DNA of 64,000 nt from NCBI RefSeq assembly GCF_949987535.1, contig NW_026645841.1, positions 558,001-622,000 of the forward strand, in the 5' to 3' direction. The DNA is from Balaenoptera acutorostrata. Its lineage: Eukaryota > Chordata > Mammalia > Artiodactyla > Balaenopteridae. The notes below the pieces were generated by a model, which did no database searches, was not told the DNA's origin, and saw only the letters and a program-made list of their open reading frames with translations. Shown piece by piece: positions 22,868 through 36,938 of this stretch. A program made the position numbers and the translations under genes. The stretch's first letter is position 1. Every line of letters starts with the position of its first letter.

Positions 22868-24625
22868 GAATATATTCAGGAAAAAACGCATACGCCCTTT
22901 TTGGCCAAGGGCATCATTGTCCACGTTTTGCCGCTTTTCATGGGCTTTCAAGGCGATTCGAATCTACCTCCTGAAATCTGTTTCCTGCAATTCTGCCTTG
23001 CTTTCAAAGCCTCTTCGTTGCCTTCCCTTAATATATTTGTGGACGAGAGGTATCATTTAAAACTCTGCAGGTTTGTGAATTGCAGTGCCCTTGAGCTCCA
23101 TTTTTCAACTCGCTTTTTTGGGAGCTGGCCGCAAAAGCGCAGGATTGCTTCAGGCCCTCTTCTGGTTCTGGGGGGCAGGCTGAGCTTGTGCTTAATTCTT
23201 CTTCCTGATGGGAAAATAGAGTGACCTGTGCCTGTCCCAACACCTAGAGCTAGTCTCTCATTGGTTCCCCCTCTTCCCGTTCATCCTCAGGACAAATTGC
23301 AACCTGTACGGAACAGGAGGTTAAAGGTGCTGATTCTCCAAGGAGGGAGATGGCTAGTAAATCGGCTGGAATGGCGAACCCGAGCAAAGGAGATGAGAAA
23401 TGAGGTGCATTTTAGAAACCTTTCCCGATCACACGGTGTACCATCTTCTGGGTTTCTCATGCCTGTTTTCGACGTAGGAAGATGCCCTTGAACCTGGAGA
23501 TTTGGGACCCATGGGATGGGTACCATGCAGTAGTACTTGAAAGGGTCTGCGTTGGCTCACCCACCCTCACCGAACCTCTCAGGCCCAAGAGTGTCCACCC
23601 TTATGTCTCAATCAGTTGTGGGTCTAGATATGGTCAATCCAGGTTGCATCACAGCCCCTGAACGAATTTTGTAAGAATTTCTCTCTCTTTCACTGCCTTT
23701 GTTTCACGGGTTTTGAAAAGTAATTTATTTTTATAATGGGGTTTAGCTGCTTTTCACGGCTGTGTTTATGCCGCTTTACACCCCCTTGACTCACTTACAG
23801 AGAGATATCAATACATAGGTTTGAAGATTCTTACTAGTCAGATATATTCTTGTGCGGTGAATAGGGGGTGTTGAGTCCAGTTCACTGAAAAAGGAATAGG
23901 TCTTGTCTCTTACATATTGGGTTTATGGAACGGTATCTGAGCTAATTTGAAACCCTTGTTTTATGCATCACCCCACCTCACCTTTCCCGTTCAGCAGCCA
24001 TAGTGTGTTTTCTGAACGTGTGACTCTGTTCTGTTTTGTAATTCAGTTCAAGTGTAGCGGTTTTTACATTCCCTCTCTAAGTGATATCTTATGATAAGTG
24101 TCTTTTTCTGTGTGACTTATTTCACTTAGAATCGTCGTACCTAAATCCACTCATCGTGCTGCTACTAGCCTTATGACGTGGATTTCATGGCTGAGTGATA
24201 TTCCATTGTACATGAGGACCACCACTTCTTTATCCATTTTTCGCTTTCCTAGGATATTTAAGGTGTAATGAAGTGGGGGTTCTTGTCAACAGAGCAGCCC
24301 TAAACTTTGGGGTGCCTGTGTCTTGCTGATTTTTAGTTTTCCAATTTATACGCCCATGAGTGGAAGTGCCCTATGCTCTCCAAGCTGTGTTTTTTAGATG
24401 TTTCAGAACACACCGTACACTTCTCCAGAGTGGCTGTTGGCAATTTACATCCCACCCATCAGCGTAGCAAGGCTCCCATTTCTCCATGGCCGGTCCTGCA
24501 TTTCTGGTTTGGACACTTTTTTCCGCATGGCCCTTTTGCCCGCTGGGAAGCGAGACTTCTTTGGAGCGCTGATTGGCCTTTCCAGGTTGCTTGGTTGGCC
24601 AAAAAGGGCGTATGCGTTTTTTCCT
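22868..24625. repeat. Satellite monomer 14 (1,758 bp)
   Basis: CATGGGC, CCCTTGAGC, GTGCATTTT, CAGTAGTAC, CCACCCTC and CAGGCCCAAG as in copy 16. It has the TTTTCCAATT deletion of copy 11. Type N tail. Confidence 0.97.
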
Positions 24626-26384
24626 GAATATATTCAGGAAAAAACGCATACGCCCTTTTTGGCCAAGGGCATCATTGTCCACGTTTTGCCACTTTTCATG
24701 TGCTTTCAAGGCGATTCGAATCTACCTCCTGAAATCTGTTTCCTGCAATTCTGCCTTGCTTTCAAAGCCTCTTCGTTGCCTTCCCTTAATATATTTGTGG
24801 ACGAGAGGTATCATTTAAAACTCTGCAGGTTTGTGAATTGCAGTGCCCCTGAGCTCCATTTTTCAACTCGCTTTTTTGGGAGCTGGCCGCAAAAGCGCAG
24901 GATTGCTTCAGGCCCTCTTCTGGTTCTGGGGGGCAGGCTGAGCTTGTGCCTAATTCTTCTTCCTGATGGGAAAATAGAGTGACCTGTGCCTGTCCCAACC
25001 CCTAGAGCTAGTCTCTCATTGGTTCCCCCTCTTCCCGTTCATCCTCAGGACAAATTGCAACCTGTACGGAACAGGAGGTTAAAGGTGCTGATTCTCCAAG
25101 GAGGGAGATGGCTAGTAAATCGGCTGGAATGGCGAACCCGAGCAAAGGAGATGAGAAATGAGGTGCGTTTTAGAAACCTTTCCCGATCACACGGTGTACC
25201 ATCTTCTGGGTTTCTCATGCCTGTTTTCGACGTAGGAAGATGCCCTTGAACCTGGAGATTTGGGACCCATGGGATGGGTACCATGCAGTATTACTTGAAA
25301 GGGTCTGCGTTGGCTCACCCAACCTCACCGAACCTCTCAGCCCCAAGAGTGTCCACCCTTATGTCTCAATCAGCTGTGGGTCTAGATATGGTCAATCCAG
25401 GTTGCATCACAGCCCCTGAACGAATTTTGTAAGAATTTCTCTCTCTTTCACTGCCTTTGTTTCACGGGTTTTGAAAAGTAATTTATTTTTATAATGGGGT
25501 TTAGCTGCTTTTCACGGCTGTGTTTATGCCGCTTTACACCCCCTTGACTCACTTACAGAGAGATATCAATACATAGGTTTGAAGATTCTTACTAGTCAGA
25601 TATATTCTTGTGCGGTGAATAGGGGGTGTTGAGTCCAGTTCACTGAAAAAGGAATAGGTCTTGTCTCTTACATATTGGGTTTATGGAACGGTATCTGAGC
25701 TAATTTGAAACCCTTGTTTTATGCATCACCCCACCTCACCTTTCCCGTTCAGCAGCCATAGTGTGTTTTCTGAACGTGTGACTCTGTTCTGTTTTGTAAT
25801 TCAGTTCAAGTGTAGCGGTTTTTACATTCCCTCTCTAAGTGATATCTTATGATAAGTGTCTTTTTCTGTGTGACTTATTTCACTTAGAATCGTCGTACCT
25901 AAATCCACTCATCGTGCTGCTACTAGCCTTATGACGTGGATTTCATGGCTGAGTGATATTCCATTGTACATGAGGACCACCACTTCTTTATCCATTTTTC
26001 GCTTTCCTAGGATATTTAAGGTGTAATGAAGTGGGGGTTCTTGTCAACAGAGCAGCCCTAAACTTTGGGGTGCCTGTGTCTTGCTGATTTTTAGTTTTCC
26101 CAATTTATACGCCCATGAGTGGAAGTGCCCTATGCTCTCCAAGCTGTGTTTTTTAGATGTTTCAGAACACACCGTACACTTCTCAAGAGTAGCTGTTGGC
26201 AATTTACATCCCACCCATCAGCGTAGCAAGGCTCCCATTTCTCCATGGCCGGTCCTGCATTTCTGGTTTGGACACTTTTTTCCGCATGGCCCTTTTGCCC
26301 GCTGGGAAGCGAGACTTCTTTGGAGCGCTGATTGGCCTTTCCAGGTTGCCTGGTTGGCCAAAAAGGGCGTATGCGTTTTTTCCT
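24626..26384. repeat. Satellite monomer 15
   Basis: TGCCACTTTTC as in copy 12. The tail has CTCAAGAGTAGCTG and GTTGCCTGG as in copy 13. Type N. Confidence 0.97.
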
Positions 26385-28143
26385 GAATATATTCAGGAAA
26401 AAACGCATACGCCCTTTTTGGCCAAGGGCATCATTGTCCACGTTTTGCCGCTTTTCATGGGCTTTCAAGGCGATTCGAATCTACCTCCTGAAATCTGTTT
26501 CCTGCAATTCTGCCTTGCTTTCAAAGCCTCTTCGTTGCCTTCCCTTAATATATTTGTGGACGAGAGGTATCATTTAAAACTCTGCAGGTTTGTGAATTGC
26601 AGTGCCCTTGAGCTCCATTTTTCAACTCGCTTTTTTGGGAGCTGGCCGCAAAAGCGCAGGATTGCTTCAGGCCCTCTTCTGGTTCTGGGGGGCAGGCTGA
26701 GCTTGTGCTTAATTCTTCTTCCTGATGGGAAAATAGAGTGACCTGTGCCTGTCCCAACACCTAGAGCTAGTCTCTCATTGGTTCCCCCTCTTCCCGTTCA
26801 TCCTCAGGACAAATTGCAACCTGTACGGAACAGGAGGTTAAAGGTGCTGATTCTCCAAGGAGGGAGATGGCTAGTAAATCGGCTGGAATGGCGAACCCGA
26901 GCAAAGGAGATGAGAAATGAGGTGCATTTTAGAAACCTTTCCCGATCACACGGTGTACCATCTTCTGGGTTTCTCATGCCTGTTTTCGACGTAGGAAGAT
27001 GCCCTTGAACCTGGAGATTTGGGACCCATGGGATGGGTACCATGCAGTAGTACTTGAAAGGGTCTGCGTTGGCTCACCCACCCTCACCGAACCTCTCAGG
27101 CCCAAGAGTGTCCACCCTTATGTCTCAATCAGTTGTGGGTCTAGATATGGTCAATCCAGGTTGCATCACAGCCCCTGAACGAATTTTGTAAGAATTTCTC
27201 TCTCTTTCACTGCCTTTGTTTCACGGGTTTTGAAAAGTAATTTATTTTTATAATGGGGTTTAGCTGCTTTTCACGGCTGTGTTTATGCCGCTTTACACCC
27301 CCTTGACTCACTTACAGAGAGATATCAATACATAGGTTTGAAGATTCTTACTAGTCAGATATATTCTTGTGCGGTGAATAGGGGGTGTTGAGTCCAGTTC
27401 ACTGAAAAAGGAATAGGTCTTGTCTCTTACATATTGGGTTTATGGAACGGTATCGGAGCTAATTTGAAACCCTTGTTTTATGCATCACCCCACCTCACCT
27501 TTCCCGTTCAGCAGCCATAGTGTGTTTTCTGAACGTGTGACTCTGTTCTGTTTTGTAATTCAGTTCAAGTGTAGCGGTTTTTACATTCCCTCTCTAAGTG
27601 ATATCTTATGATAAGTGTCTTTTTCTGTGTGACTTATTTCACTTAGAATCGTCGTACCTAAATCCACTCATCGTGCTGCTACTAGCCTTATGACGTGGAT
27701 TTCATGGCTGAGTGATATTCCATTGTACATGAGGACCACCACTTCTTTATCCATTTTTCGCTTTCCTAGGATATTTAAGGTGTAATGAAGTGGGGGTTCT
27801 TGTCAACAGAGCAGCCCTAAACTTTGGGGTGCCTGTGTCTTGCTGATTTTTAGTTTTCCCAATTTATACGCCCATGAGTGGAAGTGCCCTATGCTCTCCA
27901 AGCTGTGTTTTTTAGATGTTTCAGAACACACCGTACACTTCTCCAGAGTAGCTGTTGGCAATTTACATCCCACCCATCAGCGTAGCAAGGCTCCCATTTC
28001 TCCATGGCCGGTCCTGCATTTCTGGTTTGGACACTTTTTTCCGCATGGCCCTTTTGCCCGCTGGGAAGCGAGACTTCTTTGGAGCGCTGATTGGCCTTTC
28101 CAGGTTGCCTGGTTGGCCAAAAAGGGCGTATGCGTTTTTTCCT
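26385..28143. repeat. Satellite monomer 16
   Basis: First two thirds match copy 14, including the rare CAGGCCCAAG. It then has GTATCGGAGC and a CTCCAGAGTAGCTG tail, type N. Confidence 0.97.
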
Positions 28144-29902
28144 GAATATATTCAGGAAAAAACGCATACGCCCTTTTTGGCCAAGGGCATCATTGTCCAC
28201 GTTTTGCCGCTTTTCATGGGCTTTCAAGGCGATTCGAATCTACCTCCTGAAATCTGTTTCCTGCAATTCTGCCTTGCTTTCAAAGCCTCTTCGTTGCCTT
28301 CCCTTAATATATTTGTGGACGAGAGGTATCATTTAAAACTCTGCAGGTTTGTGAATTGCAGTGCCCTTGAGCTCCATTTTTCAACTCGCTTTTTTGGGAG
28401 CTGGCCGCAAAAGCGCAGGATTGCTTCAGGCCCTCTTCTGGTTCTGGGGGGCAGGCTGAGCTTGTGCTTAATTCTTCTTCCTGATGGGAAAATAGAGTGA
28501 CCTGTGCCTGTCCCAACACCTAGAGCTAGTCTCTCATTGGTTCCCCCTCTTCCCGTTCATCCTCAGGACAAATTGCAACCTGTACGGAACAGGAGGTTAA
28601 AGGTGCTGATTCTCCAAGGAGGGAGATGGCTAGTAAATCGGCTGGAATGGCGAACCCGAGCAAAGGAGATGAGAAATGAGGTGCATTTTAGAAACCTTTC
28701 CCGATCACACGGTGTACCATCTTCTGGGTTTCTCATGCCTGTTTTCGACGTAGGAAGATGCCCTTGAACCTGGAGATTTGGGACCCATGGGATGGGTACC
28801 ATGCAGTAGTACTTGAAAGGGTCTGCGTTGGCTCACCCACCCTCACCGAACCTCTCAGCCCCAAGAGTGTCCACCCTTATGTCTCAATCAGTTGTGGGTC
28901 TAGATATGGTCAATCCAGGTTGCATCACAGCCCCTGAACGAATTTTGTAAGAATTTCTCTCTCTTTCACTGCCTTTGTTTCACGGGTTTTGAAAAGTAAT
29001 TTATTTTTATAATGGGGTTTAGCTGCTTTTCACGGCTGTGTTTATGCCGCTTTACACCCCCTTGACTCACTTACAGAGAGATATCAATACATAGGTTTGA
29101 AGATTCTTACTAGTCAGATATATTCTTGTGCGGTGAATAGGGGGTGTTGAGTCCAGTTCACTGAAAAAGGAATAGGTCTTGTCTCTTACATATTGGGTTT
29201 ATGGAACGGTATCGGAGCTAATTTGAAACCCTTGTTTTATGCATCACCCCACCTCACCTTTCCCGTTCAGCAGCCATAGTGTGTTTTCTGAACGTGTGAC
29301 TCTGTTCTGTTTTGTAATTCAGTTCAAGTGTAGCGGTTTTTACATTCCCTCTCTAAGTGATATCTTATGATAAGTGTCTTTTTCTGTGTGACTTATTTCA
29401 CTTAGAATCGTCGTACCTAAATCCACTCATCGTGCTGCTACTAGCCTTATGACGTGGATTTCATGGCTGAGTGATATTCCATTGTACATGAGGACCACCA
29501 CTTCTTTATCCATTTTTCGCTTTCCTAGGATATTTAAGGTGTAATGAAGTGGGGGTTCTTGTCAACAGAGCAGCCCTAAACTTTGGGGTGCCTGTGTCTT
29601 GCTGATTTTTAGTTTTCCCAATTTATACGCCCATGAGTGGAAGTGCCCTATGCTCTCCAAGCTGTGTTTTTTAGATGTTTCAGAACACACCGTACACTTC
29701 TCCAGAGTGGCTGTTGGCAATTTACATCCCACCCATCAGCGTAGCAAGGCTCCCATTTCTCCATGGCCGGTCCTGCATTTCTGGTTTGGACACTTTTTTC
29801 CGCATGGCCCTTTTGCCCGCTGGGAAGCGAGACTTCTTTGGAGCGCTGATTGGCCTTTCCAGGTTGCTTGGTTGGCCAAAAAGGGCGTATGCGTTTTTTC
29901 CT
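28144..29902. repeat. Satellite monomer 17
   Basis: Carries CATGGGC, CCCTTGAGC and the GTGCATTTT-to-CAGTTGTGG block of copies 14 and 16, but CAGCCCCAAG. The tail is ordinary type N. Confidence 0.97.
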
Positions 29903-31661
29903 GAATATATTCAGGAAAAAACGCATACGCCCTTTTTGGCCAAGGGCATCATTGTCCACGTTTTGCCGCTTTTCATGTGCTTTCAAGGCGATTCGAATCT
30001 ACCTCCTGAAATCTGTTTCCTGCAATTCTGCCTTGCTTTCAAAGCCTCTTCGTTGCCTTCCCTTAATATATTTGTGGACGAGAGGTATCATTTAAAACTC
30101 TGCAGGTTTGTGAATTGCAGTGCCCCTGAGCTCCATTTTTCAACTCGCTTTTTTGGGAGCTGGCCGCAAAAGCGCAGGATTGCTTCAGGCCCTCTTCTGG
30201 TTCTGGGGGGCAGGCTGAGCTTGTGCTTAATTCTTCTTCCTGATGGGAAAATAGAGTGACCTGTGCCTGTCCCAACCCCTAGAGCTAGTCTCTCATTGGT
30301 TCCCCCTCTTCCCGTTCATCCTCAGGACAAATTGCAACCTGTACGGAACAGGAGGTTAAAGGTGCTGATTCTCCAAGGAGGGAGATGGCTAGTAAATCGG
30401 CTGGAATGGCGAACCCGAGCAAAGGAGATGAGAAATGAGGTGCGTTTTAGAAACCTTTCCCGATCACACGGTGTACCATCTTCTGGGTTTCTCATGCCTG
30501 TTTTCGACGTAGGAAGATGCCCTTGAACCTGGAGATTTGGGACCCATGGGATGGGTACCATGCAGTATTACTTGAAAGGGTCTGCGTTGGCTCACCCAAC
30601 CTCACCGAACCTCTCAGCCCCAAGAGTGTCCACCCTTATGTCTCAATCAGCTGTGGGTCTAGATATGGTCAATCCAGGTTGCATCACAGCCCCTGAACGA
30701 ATTTTGTAAGAATTTCTCTCTCTTTCACTGCCTTTGTTTCACGGGTTTTGAAAAGTAATTTATTTTTATAATGGGGTTTAGCTGCTTTTCACGGCTGTGT
30801 TTATGCCGCTTTACACCCCCTTGACTCACTTACAGAGAGATATCAATACATAGGTTTGAAGATTCTTACTAGTCAGATATATTCTTGTGCGGTGAATAGG
30901 GGGTGTTGAGTCCAGTTCACTGAAAAAGGAATAGGTCTTGTCTCTTACATATTGGGTTTATGGAACGGTATCGGAGCTAATTTGAAACCCTTGTTTTATG
31001 CATCACCCCACCTCACCTTTCCCGTTCAGCAGCCATAGTGTGTTTTCTGAACTTGTGACTCTGTTCTGTTTTGTAATTCAGTTCAAGTGTAGCGGTTTTT
31101 ACATTCCCTCTCTAAGTGATATCTTATGATAAGTGTCTTTTTCTGTGTGACTTATTTCACTTAGAATCGTCGTACCTAAATCCACTCATCGTGCTGCTAC
31201 TAGCCTTATGACGTGGATTTCATGGCTGAGTGATATTCCATTGTACATGAGGACCACCACTTCTTTATCCATTTTTCTCTTTCCTAGGATATTTAAGGTG
31301 TAATGAAGTGGGGGTTCTTGTCAACAGAGCAGCCCTAAACTTTGGGGTGCCTGTGTCTTGCTGATTTTTAGTTTTCCCAATTTATACGCCCATGAGTGGA
31401 AGTGCCCTATGCTCTCCAAGCTGTGTTTTTTAGATGTTTCAGAACACACCGTACACTTCTCCAGTGTGGCTGTTGGCAATTTACATCCCACCCATCAGCG
31501 TAGCAAGGCTCCCATTTCTCCATGGCCGGTCCTGCATTTCTGGTTTGGACACTTTTTTCCGCATGGCCCTTTTGCCCGCTGGGAAGCGAGACTTCTTTGG
31601 AGCGCTGATTGGCCTTTCCAGGTTGCTTGGTTGGCCAAAAAGGGCGTATGCGTTTTTTCCT
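29903..31661. repeat. Satellite monomer 18
   Basis: CATGTGC, CAACCCC and GAACTTGTG (shared with copy 9). Private CCAGTGTGGC. Type N tail. Confidence 0.97.
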
Positions 31662-33420
31662 GAATATATTCAGGAAAAAACGCATACGCCCTTTTTGGCC
31701 AAGGGCATCATTGTCCACGTTTTGCCGCTTTTCATGTGCTTTCAAGGCGATTCGAATCTACCTCCTGAAATCTGTTTCCTGCAATTCTGCCTTGCTTTCA
31801 AAGCCTCTTCGTTGCCTTCCCTTAATATATTTGTGGACGAGAGGTATCATTTAAAACTCTGCAGGTTTGTGAATTGCAGTGCCCCTGAGCTCCATTTTTC
31901 AACTCGCTTTTTTGGGAGCTGGCCGCAAAAGCGCAGGATTGCTTCAGGCCCTCTTCTGGTTCTGGGGGGCAGGCTGAGCTTGTGCTTAATTCTTCTTCCT
32001 GATGGGAAAATAGAGTGACCTGTGCCTGTCCCAACCCCTAGAGCTAGTCTCTCATTGGTTCCCCCTCTTCCCGTTCATCCTCAGGACAAATTGCAACCTG
32101 TACGGAACAGGAGGTTAAAGGTGCTGATTCTCCAAGGAGGGAGATGGCTAGTAAATCGGCTGGAATGGCGAACCCGAGCAAAGGAGATGAGAAATGAGGT
32201 GCGTTTTAGAAACCTTTCCCGATCACACGGTGTACCATCTTCTGGGTTTCTCATGCCTGTTTTCGACGTAGGAAGATGCCCTTGAACCTGGAGATTTGGG
32301 ACCCATGGGATGGGTACCATGCAGTATTACTTGAAAGGGTCTGCGTTGGCTCACCCAACCTCACCGAACCTCTCAGCCCCAAGAGTGTCCACCCTTATGT
32401 CTCAATCAGCTGTGGGTCTAGATATGGTCAATCCAGGTTGCATCACAGCCCCTGAACGAATTTTGTAAGAATTTCTCTCTCTTTCACTGCCTTTGTTTCA
32501 CGGGTTTTGAAAAGTAATTTATTTTTATAATGGGGTTTAGCTGCTTTTCTCGGCTGTGTTTATGCCGCTTTACACCCCCTTGACTCACTTACAGAGAGAT
32601 ATCAATACATAGGTTTGAAGATTCTTACTAGTCAGATATATTCTTGTGCGGTGAATAGGGGGTGTTGAGTCCAGTTCACTGAAAAAGGAATAGGTCTTGT
32701 CTCTTACATATTGGGTTTATGGAACGGTATCGGAGCTAATTTGAAACCCTTGTTTTATGCATCACCCCACCTCACCTTTCCCGTTCAGCAGCCATAGTGT
32801 GTTTTCTGAACGTGTGACTCTGTTCTGTTTTGTAATTCAGTTCAAGTGTAGCGGTTTTTACATTCCCTCTCTAAGTGATATCTTATGATAAGTGTCTTTT
32901 TCTGTGTGACTTATTTCACTTAGAATCGTCGTACCTAAATCCACTCATCGTGCTGCTACTAGCCTTATGACGTGGATTTCATGGCTGAGTGATATTCCAT
33001 TGTACATGAGGACCACCACTTCTTTATCCATTTTTCTCTTTCCTAGGATATTTAAGGTGTAATGAAGTGGGGGTTCTTGTCAACAGAGCAGCCCTAAACT
33101 TTGGGGTGCCTGTGTCTTGCTGATTTTTAGTTTTCCCAATTTATACGCCCATGAGTGGAAGTGCCCTATGCTCTCCAAGCTGTGTTTTTTAGATGTTTCA
33201 GAACACACCGTACACTTCTCCAGAGTGGCTGTTGGCAATTTACATCCCACCCATCAGCGTAGCAAGGCTCCCATTTCTCCATGGCCGGTCCTGCATTTCT
33301 GGTTTGGACACTTTTTTCCGCATGGCCCTTTTGCCCGCTGGGAAGCGAGACTTCTTTGGAGCGCTGATTGGCCTTTCCAGGTTGCTTGGTTGGCCAAAAA
33401 GGGCGTATGCGTTTTTTCCT
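31662..33420. repeat. Satellite monomer 19
   Basis: TTTTCTCGGC near 32547 is shared only with copy 20. CAACCCC; type N tail. Confidence 0.97.
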
Positions 33421-35179
33421 GAATATATTCAGGAAAAAACGCATACGCCCTTTTTGGCCAAGGGCATCATTGTCCACGTTTTGCCGCTTTTCATGGGCTT
33501 TCAAGGCGATTCGAATCTACCTCCTGAAATCTGTTTCCTGCAATTCTGCCTTGCTTTCAAAGCCTCTTCGTTGCCTTCCCTTAATATATTTGTGGACGAG
33601 AGGTATCATTTAAAACTCTGCAGGTTTGTGAATTGCAGTGCCCCTGAGCTCCATTTTTCAACTCGCTTTTTTGGGAGCTGGCCGCAAAAGCGCAGGATTG
33701 CTTCAGGCCCTCTTCTGGTTCTGGGGGGCAGGCTGAGCTTGTGCTTAATTCTTCTTCCTGATGGGAAAATAGAGTGACCTGTGCCTGTCCCAACCCCTAA
33801 GGCTAGTCTCTCATTGGTTCCCCCTCTTCCCGTTCATCCTCAGGACAAATTGCAACCTGTACGGAACAGGAGGTTAAAGGTGCTGATTCTCCAAGGAGGG
33901 AGATGGCTAGTAAATCGGCTGGAATGGCGAACCCGAGCAAAGGAGATGAGAAATGAGGTGCGTTTTAGAAACCTTTCCCGATCACACGGTGTACCATCTT
34001 CTGGGTTTCTCATGCCTGTTTTCGACGTAGGAAGATCCCCTTGAACCTGGAGATTTGGGACCCATGGGATGGGTACCATGCAGTATTACTTGAAAGGGTC
34101 TGCGTTGGCTCACCCAACCTCACCGAACCTCTCAGCCCCAAGAGTGTCCACCCTTATGTCTCAATCAGCTGTGGGTCTAGATATGGTCAATCCAGGTTGC
34201 ATCACAGCCCCTGAACGAATTTTGTAAGAATTTCTCTCTCTTTCACTGCCTTTGTTTCACGGGTTTTGAAAAGTAATTTATTTTTATAATGGGGTTTAGC
34301 TGCTTTTCTCGGCTGTGTTTATGCCGCTTTACACCCCCTTGACTCACTTACAGAGAGATATCAATACATAGGTTTGAAGATTCTTACTAGTCAGATATAT
34401 TCTTGTGCGGTGAATAGGGGGTGTTGAGTCCAGTTCACTGAAAAAGGAATAGGTCTTGTCTCTTACATATTGGGTTTATGGAACGGTATCGGAGCTAATT
34501 TGAAACCCTTGTTTTATGCATCACCCCACCTCACCTTTCCCGTTCAGCAGCCATAGTGTGTTTTCTGAACGTGTGACTCTGTTCTGTTTTGTAATTCAGT
34601 TCAAGTGTAGCGGTTTTTACATTCCCTCTCTAAGTGATATCTTATGATAAGTGTCTTTTTCTGTGTGACTTATTTCACTTAGAATCGTCGTACCTAAATC
34701 CACTCATCGTGCTGCTACTAGCCTTATGACGTGGATTTCATGGCTGAGTGATATTCCATTGTAAATGAGGACCACCACTTCTTTATCCATTTTTCTCTTT
34801 CCTAGGATATTTAAGGTGTAATGAAGTGGGGGTTCTTGTCAACAGAGCAGCCCTAAACTTTGGGGTGCCTGTGTCTTGCTGATTTTTAGTTTTCCCAATT
34901 TATACGCCCATGAGTGGAAGTGCCCTATGCTCTCCAAGCTGTGTTTTTTAGATGTTTCAGAACACACCGTACACTTCTCCAGAGTGGCTGTTGGCAATTT
35001 ACATCCCACCCATCAGCGTAGCAAGGCTCCCATTTCTCCATGGCCGGTCCTGCATTTCTGGTTTGGACACTTTTTTCCGAATGGCCCTTTTGCCCGCTGG
35101 GAAGCGAGACTTCTTTGGAGCGCTGATTGGCCTTTCCAGGTTGCTTGGTTGGCCAAAAAGGGCGTATGCGTTTTTTCCT
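33421..35179. repeat. Satellite monomer 20
   Basis: CATGGGC without the GTGCATTTT block. TTTTCTCGGC as in copy 19. Private CCTAAGGCTAG, AGATCCCC, GTAAATGAGG and CCGAATGG. Type N tail. Confidence 0.97.
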
Positions 35180-36938
35180 GAATATATTCAGGAAAAAACG
35201 CATACGCCCTTTTTGGCCAAGGGCATCATTGTCCACGTTTTGCCGCTTTTCATGTGCTTTCAAGGCGATTCGAATCTACCTCCTGAAATCTGTTTCCTGC
35301 AATTCTGCCTTGCTTTCAAAGCCTCTTCGTTGCCTTCCCTTAATATATTTGTGGACGAGAGGTATCATTTAAAACTCTGCAGGTTTGTGAATTGCAGTGC
35401 CCCTGAGCTCCATTTTTCAACTCGCTTTTTTGGGAGCTGGCCGCAAAAGCGCAGGATTGCTTCAGGCCCTCTTCTGGTTCTGGGGGGCAGGCTGAGCTTG
35501 TGCTTAATTCTTCTTCCTGATGGGAAAATAGAGTGACCTGTGCCTGTCCCAACCCCTAGAGCTAGTCTCTCATTGGTTCCCCCTCTTCCCGTTCATCCTC
35601 AGGACAAATTGCAACCTGTACGGAACAGGAGGTTAAAGGTGCTGATTCTCCAAGGAGGGAGATGGCTAGTAAATCGGCTGGAATGGCGAACCCGAGCAAA
35701 GGAGATGAGAAATGAGGTGCGTTTTAGAAACCTTTCCCGATCACACGGTGTACCATCTTCTGGGTTTCTCATGCCTGTTTTCGACGTAGGAAGATGCCCT
35801 TGAACCTGGAGATTTGGGACCCATGGGATGGGTACCATGCAGTATTACTTGAAAGGGTCTGCGTTGGCTCACCCAACCTCACCGAACCTCTCAGCCCCAA
35901 GAGTGTCCACCCTTATGTCTCAATCAGCTGTGGGTCTAGATATGGTCAATCCAGGTTGCATCACAGCCCCTGAACGAATTTTGTAAGAATTTCTCTCTCT
36001 TTCACTGCCTTTGTTTCACGGGTTTTGAAAAGTAATTTATTTTTATAATGGGGTTTAGCTGCTTTTCACGGCTGTGTTTATGCCGCTTTACACCCCCTTG
36101 ACTCACTTACAGAGAGATATCAATACATAGGTTTGAAGATTCTTACTAGTCAGATATATTCTTGTGCGGTGAATAGGGGGTGTTGAGTCCAGTTCACTGA
36201 AAAAGGAATAGGTCTTGTCTCTTACATATTGGGTTTATGGAACGGTATCGGAGCTAATTTGAAACCCTTGTTTTATGCATCACCCCACCTCACCTTTCCC
36301 GTTCAGCAGCCATAGTGTGTTTTCTGAACGTGTGACTCTGTTCTGTTTTGTAATTCAGTTCAAGTGTAGCGGTTTTTACATTCCCTCTCTAAGTGATATC
36401 TTATGATAAGTGTCTTTTTCTGTGTGACTTATTTCACTTAGAATCGTCGTACCTAAATCCACTCATCGTGCTGCTACTAGCCTTATGACGTGGATTTCAT
36501 GGCTGAGTGATATTCCATTGTACATGAGGACCACCACTTCTTTATCCATTTTTCTCTCTCCTAGGATATTAAAGGTTTAATGAAGTGGGGGTTCTTGTCA
36601 ACAGAGCAGCCCTAAACTTTGGGGTGCCTGTGTCTTGCTGATTTTTAGTTTTCCCAATTTATACGCCCATGAGTGGAAGTGCCCTATGCTCTCCAAGCTG
36701 TGTTTTTTAGATGTTTCAGAACACACCGTACACTTCTCCAGAGTGGCTGTTGGCAATTTACATCCCACCCATCAGCGTAGCAAGGCTCCCATTTCTCCAT
36801 GGCCGGTCCTGCATTTCTGGTTTGGACACTTTTTTCCGCATGGCCCTTTTGCCCGCTGGGAAGCGAGACTTCTTTGGAGCGCTGATTGGCCTTTCCAGGT
36901 TGCTTGGTTGGCCAAAAAGGGCGTATGCGTTTTTTCCT
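35180..36938. repeat. Satellite monomer 21
   Basis: TCTCTCCTAGG followed by TTAAAGGTTTAATG near 36553-36580 is shared only with copy 22. CAACCCC; type N tail. Confidence 0.97.

Larger units (their letters stand above)
18650..27450. repeat. Overlapping partial duplications among copies 11-16
   Basis: Segment 18,657-20,720 resembles 23,935-25,997 (offset 5,276): both carry TTTTCCAATT and TGCCACTTTTC. Segment 22,170-23,935 resembles 25,688-27,450 (offset about 3,517): both carry CTCAAGAGTAGCTG, GTTGCCTGG, CCCTTGAGC and CAGGCCCAAG. Limits are approximate. Confidence 0.7.
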
